Source of the DNA: an uncultured Alistipes sp.
GTDB taxonomy: Bacteria > Bacteroidota > Bacteroidia > Bacteroidales > Rikenellaceae
Reading direction: 5' to 3'
DNA length: 19,571 nucleotides
Assembly (NCBI GenBank): GCA_900769525.1
Contig: CAAGGY010000100.1
Span: 1 to 19,571, forward strand
This document shows positions 1 to 7,227 of this stretch, piece after piece. Both the position numbers and the translations under genes were made by a program. The notes beneath the pieces are model-generated. The model did not search any database, had not been told where the DNA came from, and saw only the letters and a list, made by a program, of their open reading frames with translations. Numbering within the stretch: the first letter of the stretch is position 1; each line of letters begins with the position of its first letter.

Positions 1-27
1 GAGTTCAGACGTGTGCTCTTCCGATCT
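1..27. other. Illumina TruSeq adapter remnant (artefact)
   Basis: These first 27 bases match, base for base from memory, the last 27 nt of the reverse complement of the Illumina TruSeq read-2 adapter, ending in GCTCTTCCGATCT. This is untrimmed library adapter at a contig end and not genomic DNA. The biological sequence starts at about base 28. Confidence 0.97.
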
Positions 28-53
28 TACATAGCCTGGTGTTATAAACAAAA

Positions 54-80
54 CGACCAAACCCGATGTGGGTCTGGTCG
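54..80 (-). terminator. Intrinsic terminator downstream of prfA
   Basis: An 11-position stem (54-64 with 70-80, one A/C mismatch) closes a 5-nt loop. Read on the minus strand it is followed by TTTTGTTTAT (44-53). It lies about 40 nt past the prfA stop codon and would end that transcript. The bases between 81 and 119 contain no gene that I can see. Confidence 0.75.
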
Positions 81-119
81 ATATGCAGGGTAAAATGCTT
101 GGTCAACCTTCCCCGTAGG

Positions 120-1205
120 CTACAACTCGCTCTCCTTCAAACGCTCGGCGTTCTCGGCCACGATGAGCTGGTCGATGACATCCTGAATGTCGCCGTCCAT
201 AAATGCTGAGAGGTTGTAGATGGTGTAGTTGATACGGTGGTCGGTGATTCGGCCCTGTGGGTAGTTGTAGGTACGAATCTTTGCCGAACGGTCACCAGTA
301 GATACCATTGTCTTACGCTTCGATGCGATCTCGTCGAGATATTTAGAGTACTCGAGATTAAAGACACGTGTACGCAACTCCTCGAAGGCCTTGTCGAAGT
401 TCTTGAGCTGCGACTTCTGGTCCTGACACTGCACGACGATACCTGTAGGGATGTGGGTAAGACGGATAGCCGAGTATGTGGTATTTACCGACTGACCACC
501 AGGACCCGAAGCACAGAAGATATCCTTGCGGATGTCGTTCATAGAGATCTCGATATCGAACTCCTCAGCCTCAGGGAGTACCGCTACAGAGGCTGCAGAG
601 GTGTGTACACGTCCCTGAGTCTCGGTCTGTGGCACACGCTGCACACGGTGAACGCCCGACTCATACTTCAACGTACCATACACGCTCTGGCCTGTAACCT
701 TGAGGACAACCTCCTTATAACCACCTGCTGCACCATCAGATGCCGAGGTAATCTCGTAGCGCCAGCCCTTAGACTCGATATACTTGGTGTACATACGCAA
801 CAAGTCACCAGCGAAGATTGCTGCCTCGTCGCCACCGGTACCGCCACGAATCTCGACAATGGCATTCTTGTCGTCCTGAGGATCCTTTGGGATAAGAAGA
901 AGTTTGATCTCCTCCTCCATCTTCTCGATAGCAGGCTCAAGGGTTGAGATCTCCTCACGGGCAATCTCACGGAACTCCTCGTCCTTCTCGTTTGCTAATA
1001 CGTCCTTTGCCTCAGCGAGGTTGGCTACTGCTGTGCGGAAGCGCTCTGAGGTCTCGATGATAGGCTCAAGCTCCTTGTACTCCTTGGTAAGCTGCACGAA
1101 CTGCTTAACGTCGGCAATCACTTCAGGGTCGGTCAACTTCTGACCAATTTCCTCGTACTTGAGGCGTAGGCCGTCGAGACGAATCAATATTGAATTATCA
1201 GCCAT
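120..1205 (-). CDS. prfA: Peptide chain release factor 1 (RF1)
   Basis: RF1 reads UAA and UAG stop codons in the ribosomal A site and triggers peptide release. The 361-residue product has the usual RF1 length. The peptidyl-hydrolase GGQ motif is at residues 236-238, inside ASGPGGQSVN. The stop-recognition PxT tripeptide appears as PQT at 192-194 in RVPQTETQGRVHTSA, which marks RF1 and not RF2 (SPF). The N-terminal 100 residues are charged and helical, as expected for domain 1. The ATG at 1205 leaves a leader of about 30 nt from a Bacteroidota-type -7 box. The gene appears monocistronic here, with a terminator right after it. No anomalies seen. Confidence 0.98.
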   Translation of the reverse strand: MADNSILIRLDGLRLKYEEIGQKLTDPEVIADVKQFVQLTKEYKELEPIIETSERFRTAVANLAEAKDVLANEKDEEFREIAREEISTLEPAIEKMEEEIKLLLIPKDPQDDKNAIVEIRGGTGGDEAAIFAGDLLRMYTKYIESKGWRYEITSASDGAAGGYKEVVLKVTGQSVYGTLKYESGVHRVQRVPQTETQGRVHTSAASVAVLPEAEEFDIEISMNDIRKDIFCASGPGGQSVNTTYSAIRLTHIPTGIVVQCQDQKSQLKNFDKAFEELRTRVFNLEYSKYLDEIASKRKTMVSTGDRSAKIRTYNYPQGRITDHRINYTIYNLSAFMDGDIQDVIDQLIVAENAERLKESEL

Positions 1206-1241
1206 AATGCTTTATTACTCTTTGAATTATTTATTTGCGTG

Positions 1242-1249
1242 CAAATATA
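1242..1249 (-). promoter_or_regulatory. prfA promoter, -7 box
   Basis: On the minus strand this reads TATATTTG, a perfect fit to the Bacteroidota TAnnTTTG -7 element, about 37 nt upstream of the prfA ATG. I find no clear TTG -33 box at the expected distance; the upstream DNA is a run of A on the minus strand. The bases just downstream form a near-palindrome (TTTGCACGCAAA). Confidence 0.65.
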
Positions 1250-1276
1250 GCGTTTTTTTTTAATTTTTCGTGTGTT

Positions 1277-1358
1277 ACCCCACCTCTTTAGTGCTTTTTC
1301 TCGGAATTCTTCTTTTAGAAGCCTCTTGCGTTGAGGGTAGGATGGCCCTATGTGGGGT
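1277..1358. repeat. Nested inverted repeats; possible structured RNA or conserved element
   Basis: A perfect 7-bp inverted repeat (ACCCCAC at 1277-1283, GTGGGGT at 1352-1358) encloses smaller hairpins: CTTCT/AGAAG with a 3-nt loop around 1309-1321 and CCTC/GAGG around 1322-1336. The patch is richer in G+C than the DNA on both sides. It could be a folded RNA, a transcription-factor site or an interspersed repeat. I cannot decide which, nor its strand. Confidence 0.35.
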
Positions 1359-1447
1359 CGAAAAATTTTTGATGGCCGTAAGCCCTTGGCTATTAAATAG
1401 TTTAACTCTTTTCCAAAATTTATGGTAAAAAAATTTAACAAAAACTC

Positions 1448-1478
1448 TTGACAACGCCTTTTTGATGTTGTATATTTG
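1448..1478 (+). promoter_or_regulatory. Promoter driving the phage-derived block
   Basis: TTG at 1448-1450 is followed after 20 nt by TATATTTG at 1471-1478. This matches the Bacteroidota housekeeping consensus TTG-N19~21-TAnnTTTG in both boxes and spacing, making it the best promoter in the window. Transcription would start near 1484, giving a leader of about 230 nt before the first gene at 1715. No other plus-strand promoter of comparable quality was seen before galE. Confidence 0.7.
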
Positions 1479-1555
1479 CACTGTCAAACGGATGTAATCA
1501 GTTATCAGATTATCTTCAATAGTTGCTGTCTAAGTTTTGTTGTTAACACTATTAA

Positions 1556-1682
1556 AATATTAGTATATACGATTATAGCTAATATTATCAACTGTTATTA
1601 ACATCAATTAACAAAGATATGAACATCATAAAAATGATGTAATTGCCAATGGTGTGTCAATGTGCTATTGAGTAGCATGCTA
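1556..1682 (+). repeat. Cluster of inverted repeats in the block's 5' leader
   Basis: Three perfect inverted repeats lie in the A/T-rich leader: AATATTAG/CTAATATT (1556-1563 with 1579-1586), ACATCAT/ATGATGT with a 4-nt AAAA loop (1623-1629 with 1634-1640), and TGCTA/TAGCA (1663-1667 with 1673-1677), the last overlapping the palindrome TAGCATGCTA (1673-1682). They could be operators or leader hairpins. In such A/T-rich DNA some will arise by chance. Confidence 0.4.
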
Positions 1683-1714
1683 TAAATCTTATTAATGTTA
1701 AAATATTTAATATT

Positions 1715-2683
1715 ATGTATTTTGTTGCAATTCCAGACGATGGCTCTTCATGGCAGGGGCCACTTATCTACAGCTTCGCAAATGAGGGGAGCGTGGCAAC
1801 CGATGTTTTGGTTGAAATTCGTGACGAGGGTAGTGGTGGGCTGATAGCCGCTAAGCGACTATATGGCGTAAGGTCGGCAGATATCGACATAGCTCCATAC
1901 CTCAGCTCTCAGAGTTCGCAGAGCATTGTTGCTGGAGGTTTGTGTTCGATTCGAGACTCAAAATTGGCAAGGCGTGTATCGGTGTCGATAAATGGTGTAA
2001 GGTCGTCGGTCCGTCATTTCGTGTATAGCTCATTAGATATCTCTAAGGCTAAGCTCCTGAGCTGCCTTGACGGTCAGATGCAGGTTGAGCGTGGTGATGC
2101 CGTTATCTTCTCGATATTTGCACCAGCTCAGCTTAGAATTATGCTTACGGAGTTTGATCCCCAGATGCATACAACTCAGAGGCTTGAGTGGTTGGGTACT
2201 TATAGCATTGTCGATGTAATAGTGCAGACATCTGTGCTATCGAGTCAAACAACCTCCTTCACGCTTGATATCTACTCGGGTACTACGATATTTAAGACGG
2301 TGAAAGTTACGGTGGTAGAGCCTAATGTTCAGAGTCGTAAGTTGTTTTGGCGAAATTCGCTTGGAGGTGTTGAGGGCTACACATTTCCGCACAACATTCG
2401 TCTTGCAAGCAGTGTTGTAACCAAGAGCTTTGCCACCTCCCAGGCAATAATCGAGAAGCTCTATGAGGCAAGCCATCGTAGTCGCCTATGTTCGGCTTTT
2501 GAGGAGCAGAAGGAGTTGGAGCGCATCTCCGAGGTCTTGCTCTCGGACAATATCTACGAGAATGTCGATGGGCAGTTGCGTGCGGTGACACTCGACGATA
2601 GAAGGCTTGAGTATGGCTCGCATGGCAATCTTCGCCAGGTATGCTTAACCATCATTGATGAGTGGAAAGGGGGTGAGCGATGA
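1715..2683 (+). CDS. Phage tail-tip-associated protein (putative)
   Basis: This 322-residue protein has no signal peptide and no membrane segment. Its first 50 or so residues (PLIYSFANEG, AAKRLYGVRSADIDIAPYL) alternate hydrophobic and polar residues like a beta-sandwich. A second part starts near residue 210 with FWRNSLGGVEGYTFPHNIRL. As I recall, this arrangement resembles proteins encoded next to tail-hub proteins in Bacteroidota phages; that recollection plus its position is the main basis for the call. Its stop overlaps the next start (ATGA at 2680-2683), so the two are probably translationally coupled. A general structural or adhesion role is possible. I see no catalytic motif. Confidence 0.45.
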   Translation: MYFVAIPDDGSSWQGPLIYSFANEGSVATDVLVEIRDEGSGGLIAAKRLYGVRSADIDIAPYLSSQSSQSIVAGGLCSIRDSKLARRVSVSINGVRSSVRHFVYSSLDISKAKLLSCLDGQMQVERGDAVIFSIFAPAQLRIMLTEFDPQMHTTQRLEWLGTYSIVDVIVQTSVLSSQTTSFTLDIYSGTTIFKTVKVTVVEPNVQSRKLFWRNSLGGVEGYTFPHNIRLASSVVTKSFATSQAIIEKLYEASHRSRLCSAFEEQKELERISEVLLSDNIYENVDGQLRAVTLDDRRLEYGSHGNLRQVCLTIIDEWKGGER

Positions 2684-5007
2684 TTCTATTGCGTGTTGAT
2701 GGTGTGGAGCTGCCTCTGCGCAGTGTCGATGTAGAGTTGCCATTGTACGATGCACGTAAGCTCCGCTCTGTGTCGGCATGGCGTAGCGGTGAGCAGGTCG
2801 TTGTCGATGTGGTGTCGACGCCTGAGAGTGATAGGGTGTTTGGTTTCGCTTTTGACCTCCACTGCGCAGACTCTTTCAACAACTCGTTGCATAGTGCTAA
2901 CATTGAGGTAGATGGAGTGGTACTTATCGAGGGTAAGGCGACTCTGTTATCCACTACCAAGCGTGAGGGCATATATTACTATCGAATATCTATTCGTTCG
3001 GGCGGTAGCGACTGGGCTGAGCTGGTGGCAAATACGCAGTTGCGTGATTCGGATGTGGAGTGTTCGATGCTAATGACACCCTACGATATCGAGCAGTCGT
3101 GGAGTGGTGAGCAGGCCGTGCGACTATTGCCTCTGCAACGTGATAGCTACCCTACGCCGCAAGATTCTGGATTGTGGGGTGCGCAGAGAGTGTTGATGCC
3201 TTCCGACTACCACCCATTCATCAGTGTGCGAGAGCTACTTCTGGCGACAGCTCGTGCGGCGGGGTATAAGCTTGATAGCCGTTGGGCTAATAGCGTGCTG
3301 ATGAGTAAGCTTATGATTAGTGGTGCCTATCGTGAGGTTAATACCGAGGCGGCTGAGCGGGCAATGGGCTTTAAGGCATATCGCACCCGTACAATCACAG
3401 CTACGGCAAATAGTAGTGGATATATCTTTGCGTGGGATCCTGTCGGTGGTGCAAATATTGGTACAATTGTCGACAGCATAGACCCAAAGGCCGTTGATGA
3501 CCAGGGGAATAGCCATCCAGATGCATATAGCAATGGCGCTGCTTTCCACTTTGAAGATGAGAGCCCAATATTCTCGCCAACACGTGAGATTAGCGTTGCG
3601 TATGAGTATAAGATTCGCTATCGTACTGAGTATAGAATTGCCTCAAGCAAATATCTTAAGGGCTTCGACAGAGTATATCTTGGTCCAGGCTGCAATGTGG
3701 AGTTAAAACTCGATAATCCCTTTGTGAATCAGTGCAATATGCTTGAGCCAGATATGTCGTATAGACTCTTTATCTTCGACTACGATAGCAAATATGACTA
3801 TACGCTCCGTGGAATTGGAGATGTGAGTGGTAGAGTAAGCGAGGTGATAACTCCTATCAATTGCCCTAAACAGGCTATGTTGTACTTTAGGCAGAAGGGC
3901 CAGAGCGCCTATACGCCTTATACTGGAGATTGGGCCATCTATGAGGGCTTTGTTGAGGAGTGTGGCGAGCGAGATGTTGAGTTTGTTGTACGAACACCAT
4001 ATAGGGAGCTCTCGGCCTCGTCGAAAGAGAGATTTTCGAGCATATCGTTCTATGGCGCAGAGGCTGGTCAGCGACTTACGCTCTATGCTGGTTGTAGTGT
4101 GCAGGCAATATTCAGTGGTGCGGTGGGCTATGGCGATAGTATCGAGTTCAAAGATGTTGCCAACCACGCCATATCACAGCAGCAACTACTTGAGGCACTG
4201 GCGCATATGTTTAACCTATGTATCTACGTACACAAGGCCTCAAAGACCCTGATTATAGAACCATACGACGACTTCTATTCGGGCAGTATTGTAGATTGGC
4301 GTGCTCGACAGGTAGAGGGGGAGTGGAGTATCGTTGAAGGGGCTCCAGAATTCTTTGAGAATGTACGTCTATCCTATGCTGGCAACGACGGCGTGGTGGC
4401 TCGTGAGAATGGTGTTAGTGACAAGGAGTTTGGTGTGTGGAATTGCCATTTCGAGAGCTTTGGCACCAAGCAGGGCGTAGATAGCCGTGTTAACCCACTC
4501 TTTCTGCCAACACTCTCACTCTCAGAGTGTATCGGCTCAACACCCTCAGCCGAGATACTCGTTGTAGGCGATAGAGATGCCGTGACCAAGAGCGACTATG
4601 TTGAGCCTCGTGTGGTGATATATCATGGCCTGAAGGCTCTGCCAAGTGGACAAAAGTGGGTGGCCTACACATCATCAAGCAGCTACCCGTGCGCAACGTT
4701 TCATAGCCAGACATTTGGCCAGACTCTATGCTTCGAGGATAGAGATGGGTGCATAGGCCTCCATCACTACTACGACAATGAGCTTAAAGCCTCTGCAATG
4801 CGTGGCTCGCTACGATGCGATATCCACCTCCCAGTATCCGACTATCTCGCAATGCTCGATCCTAAAAGTAGCCAGTTCTCTATTCGCTCACGCTTTCGCC
4901 TTGAGGTTGCAGGTGCCTCATCGTTATACACGCTTCTAAGTGTCGAGAGCTATAATCCAGAGAGTGGCATTGCAACCTGCCTTTTCCGTCGCACAACGAC
5001 AGATTAA
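2680..5007 (+). CDS. Phage tail hub/baseplate-like structural protein (putative)
   Basis: This 775-residue protein has no signal peptide or membrane segment. The first 130 or so residues (FNNSLHSANIEVDGVVLIEG, then SDWAELVANTQLRDSD) look like the N-terminal domain of the large tail-hub proteins common in Bacteroidota siphophages. A region near 185-210 (HPFISVRELLLATARAAGYKLDS) and another near 545-570 (ISQQQLLEALAHMFNLCIYV) repeat the helical pattern seen in such hubs, where it precedes beta-rich parts. The middle, about 230-500, is probably receptor-facing or spacer sequence. It is coupled to the upstream gene by a 4-nt overlap. The family call rests on pattern memory, and no enzymatic residues are evident. 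A tape-measure gene, which normally lies upstream of such a protein, is absent. Confidence 0.5.
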   Translation: MILLRVDGVELPLRSVDVELPLYDARKLRSVSAWRSGEQVVVDVVSTPESDRVFGFAFDLHCADSFNNSLHSANIEVDGVVLIEGKATLLSTTKREGIYYYRISIRSGGSDWAELVANTQLRDSDVECSMLMTPYDIEQSWSGEQAVRLLPLQRDSYPTPQDSGLWGAQRVLMPSDYHPFISVRELLLATARAAGYKLDSRWANSVLMSKLMISGAYREVNTEAAERAMGFKAYRTRTITATANSSGYIFAWDPVGGANIGTIVDSIDPKAVDDQGNSHPDAYSNGAAFHFEDESPIFSPTREISVAYEYKIRYRTEYRIASSKYLKGFDRVYLGPGCNVELKLDNPFVNQCNMLEPDMSYRLFIFDYDSKYDYTLRGIGDVSGRVSEVITPINCPKQAMLYFRQKGQSAYTPYTGDWAIYEGFVEECGERDVEFVVRTPYRELSASSKERFSSISFYGAEAGQRLTLYAGCSVQAIFSGAVGYGDSIEFKDVANHAISQQQLLEALAHMFNLCIYVHKASKTLIIEPYDDFYSGSIVDWRARQVEGEWSIVEGAPEFFENVRLSYAGNDGVVARENGVSDKEFGVWNCHFESFGTKQGVDSRVNPLFLPTLSLSECIGSTPSAEILVVGDRDAVTKSDYVEPRVVIYHGLKALPSGQKWVAYTSSSSYPCATFHSQTFGQTLCFEDRDGCIGLHHYYDNELKASAMRGSLRCDIHLPVSDYLAMLDPKSSQFSIRSRFRLEVAGASSLYTLLSVESYNPESGIATCLFRRTTTD

Positions 5008-5027
5008 ATCCTAAAATTAAGACCTAA

Positions 5028-6200
5028 ATGACCTTAGATAAACACAATTGGCAGGGCCTGAAAGGCTCTCTGCCTCGCCCTTTGCGTCGATATGAACGCC
5101 TCATCGGAATAGTTGCTAAGCACGATCTTGTCGCTATGCCAAAGTTGCGAGCACGAGCCATTCATAGCCTTGTTGAGAGTATGTGCCGTCGGGGCTTCGG
5201 TCGGTGTTGCGCCATGGAGCAGGCCGCCTCTATGTTCTGCTGCTCATACTCTACAGCTCGCCAAGCTGTGTATGAGGTCGACAACCAAACTTCACACTTT
5301 AACCAAATGAATTCACAAATTAAGATTAAAAACGAAGTCGACTGCACCACAATCGACATCGAGGGGACAATCGGACTCTCGGAGCAGTGGCAGTTTGACA
5401 ACCCCGAGAGTCGTGTGGCAACCTACGAGCAATTTAAGGAGTGTGTAGCAAGTATCGCAGATATTAGCAATAGGCACATCGTGGTGAATATCCGCTCTAC
5501 GGGCGGCGATGTAAACGACGCACTGCTCATCTACGAGGCTTTGCGAGCTACGGGTGCCCATATCACTACACGCTGCTACGGCTATACGGCCTCGGCAGCA
5601 ACCATCGTAGCGCAGGCCGCAAGTGAGGGTTGTCGTGAGATAGCATCAACATCACTCTACCTGATTCATAAGTCATTATGCTCGACAGAGGGTAATGCCG
5701 AGGAGCTTCAGGCCGAGGTCGAGATGCTTCGCCAAACAGATATGCGCATCGCCGAGGTATATGCCTTGCGTTCGGGACGTAGTGTCGATGAGATTATGGA
5801 GCTTATGTCGGCAAATGGAGGCCGTGGTCGCTGGCTCTCGCCCGATGAGGCTATTGCTGAGGGACTTGTTGATAGATATGTATCCTCTACTGTTGATGCA
5901 GAGTCCGAGAGTAAGACTATTGTTGAGCGAACCAAGCAGGGTGTCAAGGCTCTTCTGAAGGCTATCGGTGTCAACTATGACGATAGGCCATGTTGCGAGG
6001 ATGATATCAACTATATCCCTCGCCTTGTGTCGCAAAGCGATGTTGTGGCTTCAGCCTCGGCAATTACTCTTGATGAGGGGCAGAGGGGTGCTAAGCCCTC
6101 GGAGATTCGCTCGGTGCAGGACCCCTCGCCGCTGAGTGAGTGCCACGATGCTCGAAGCCTTGCCTATGAGCGTGATGCGCAGATAATTAAGATGCGATAA
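5028..6200 (+). CDS. ClpP-fold prohead protease with N-terminal extension
   Basis: Residues 94-290 resemble ClpP/S49-type phage prohead proteases: a VNIRSTGGDVNDALLIYEAL segment (153-172), the nucleophile Ser189 in CYGYTASAATIVAQAA, His214 in YLIHKS, and a typical ending WLSPDEAIAEGLVDRY (269-284). Such proteases cleave scaffold and capsid during head maturation. The adjacent capsid gene supports this role. Residues 1-93 are not protease-like: they are basic, with a helix-turn-helix-like stretch (EQAASMFCCSYSTARQAVYEV, 64-84). The 100-residue polar tail (291-390) could serve as scaffold. An in-frame ATG at 5307 sits in an A/T-rich leader-like stretch and would start a 297-residue protease of ordinary length. 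The real start is therefore uncertain. Confidence 0.85.
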   Translation: MTLDKHNWQGLKGSLPRPLRRYERLIGIVAKHDLVAMPKLRARAIHSLVESMCRRGFGRCCAMEQAASMFCCSYSTARQAVYEVDNQTSHFNQMNSQIKIKNEVDCTTIDIEGTIGLSEQWQFDNPESRVATYEQFKECVASIADISNRHIVVNIRSTGGDVNDALLIYEALRATGAHITTRCYGYTASAATIVAQAASEGCREIASTSLYLIHKSLCSTEGNAEELQAEVEMLRQTDMRIAEVYALRSGRSVDEIMELMSANGGRGRWLSPDEAIAEGLVDRYVSSTVDAESESKTIVERTKQGVKALLKAIGVNYDDRPCCEDDINYIPRLVSQSDVVASASAITLDEGQRGAKPSEIRSVQDPSPLSECHDARSLAYERDAQIIKMR

Positions 6201-6244
6201 TCGCATACAAACCAATCTATTAACTTACCTAAACCTTACAAACT

Positions 6245-7207
6245 ATGGGACTTATTGAAAACACAAAAACCTACACTGGTAACGACCTTGAGACAATCTT
6301 TTTCCGCCCAATGCTCACTGGCGAGAATGCTGAGCAGCTCGGTATCCGTATGCTCTACAATATGCCTGTGCCAACAACAATCCAGCTCTGGAGCCCTCGT
6401 GCCGATATCTTGCAGGATTATGAGGCTGGCTGGAAAGGTGGCGACTCTGCTCAGCGTGTGCAGAAGACCATCGAGATGCAGAAGATAAAGGCCGAGGTGG
6501 GCTTCTCTGCCTCAGACTACTTCCAGCAGGTATATGAGCAGATTGTTGGCCGTGCTGATGTCAATCTTGATGATCTGACAGGTACCGAGCTTGAGGCTGC
6601 CGAGACCGAGATGTTCCGTGCAGCCATCGCCGAGAGCCTTCGTGTGACGATGTGGATTGGAGATACTACCGCTACTGCTTATAACAAGTTTGATGGCTTT
6701 GTTAAGAAGATTGCCAACTCTGAGGATGTGCAGAGTGTCAGCGTGGCCGAGGCAACACCAACCAAGGATAACATCCTTAGCATTCTAAACTCTATGTGGA
6801 CAGCTGCCACTCCAGAGCTTAAGGCCATGAAGGCCGATGGTAATCTTGTCTTCCTTGTTACCTCGAATGTCTACGATGCCTATGAGCAGTATCTCGACTC
6901 GTGTGGCTCGGATGGTGCCTACAACGACCTTAGCAATGGCCGTCGTGAGCTCTCGTACCACGGCATTAAGATTATCGACATGGGTATCTCGCAGTTCTTG
7001 ACAGCTGCTCGCCTGCCAGAGAGCCTCTGTATGTTGACCGACCGCCGTAACTTGGTGCTTGCGGTAAACACTGCCGACTATCCAGGCTCGGAGGTGCGTA
7101 TGTGGTATAACCCTGACGCTATGGAGAACCGCCAGCGTGCAATCTTTATGGTTGGCTGCGAGGTTCTTGACGAGTCGCTGGTCGTAACAGCCGATTTTAA
7201 TGCGTAG
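6245..7207 (+). CDS. Phage major capsid protein (HK97-like)
   Basis: This 320-residue protein resembles capsid subunits of Bacteroidota tailed phages. The N-terminus (ENTKTYTGNDLETIFFRPML) matches their short N-arm. A KAEVGFSASDYFQQVYEQIVGR segment near 82-103 and MWIGDTTATAYNKFDGFVKK near 136-155 follow, then LVFLVTSNVYDAYEQYL near 200-216, the pattern typical of the HK97 P- and A-domains. It would assemble the icosahedral shell. There is no long N-terminal delta domain, so scaffolding must come from elsewhere, possibly the protease tail. Position directly after the protease and before the portal supports the call. The frame is intact and full length, with no sign of decay. Confidence 0.85.
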   Translation: MGLIENTKTYTGNDLETIFFRPMLTGENAEQLGIRMLYNMPVPTTIQLWSPRADILQDYEAGWKGGDSAQRVQKTIEMQKIKAEVGFSASDYFQQVYEQIVGRADVNLDDLTGTELEAAETEMFRAAIAESLRVTMWIGDTTATAYNKFDGFVKKIANSEDVQSVSVAEATPTKDNILSILNSMWTAATPELKAMKADGNLVFLVTSNVYDAYEQYLDSCGSDGAYNDLSNGRRELSYHGIKIIDMGISQFLTAARLPESLCMLTDRRNLVLAVNTADYPGSEVRMWYNPDAMENRQRAIFMVGCEVLDESLVVTADFNA

Positions 7208-7227
7208 AACTTAAAACGTGTAAAGCT

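Larger units (their letters stand above)
1206..1714. other. Intergenic region between prfA and the phage-derived block
   Basis: This 509-nt stretch has no convincing gene. Short open frames run through 1184-1487 on the minus strand, but they overlap the prfA promoter and start and have no recognisable product. It holds the prfA promoter (1242-1249), a less A/T-rich patch with nested inverted repeats (1277-1358), a plus-strand promoter (1448-1478) and a very A/T-rich leader (about 1484-1714) with three inverted repeats. No tRNA or integration-site repeats were seen. Confidence 0.7.

Noticed and set aside
237..947. Long open frame on the plus strand opposite prfA (236 codons)
   Set aside because: It is antisense to a clearly real prfA, has no recognisable product and no promoter or start context.
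1184..1487. Short basic minus-strand frames upstream of prfA (70-85 codons)
   Set aside because: They overlap the prfA start and promoter and both lack a plausible start context; the signal is better explained as a non-coding element.
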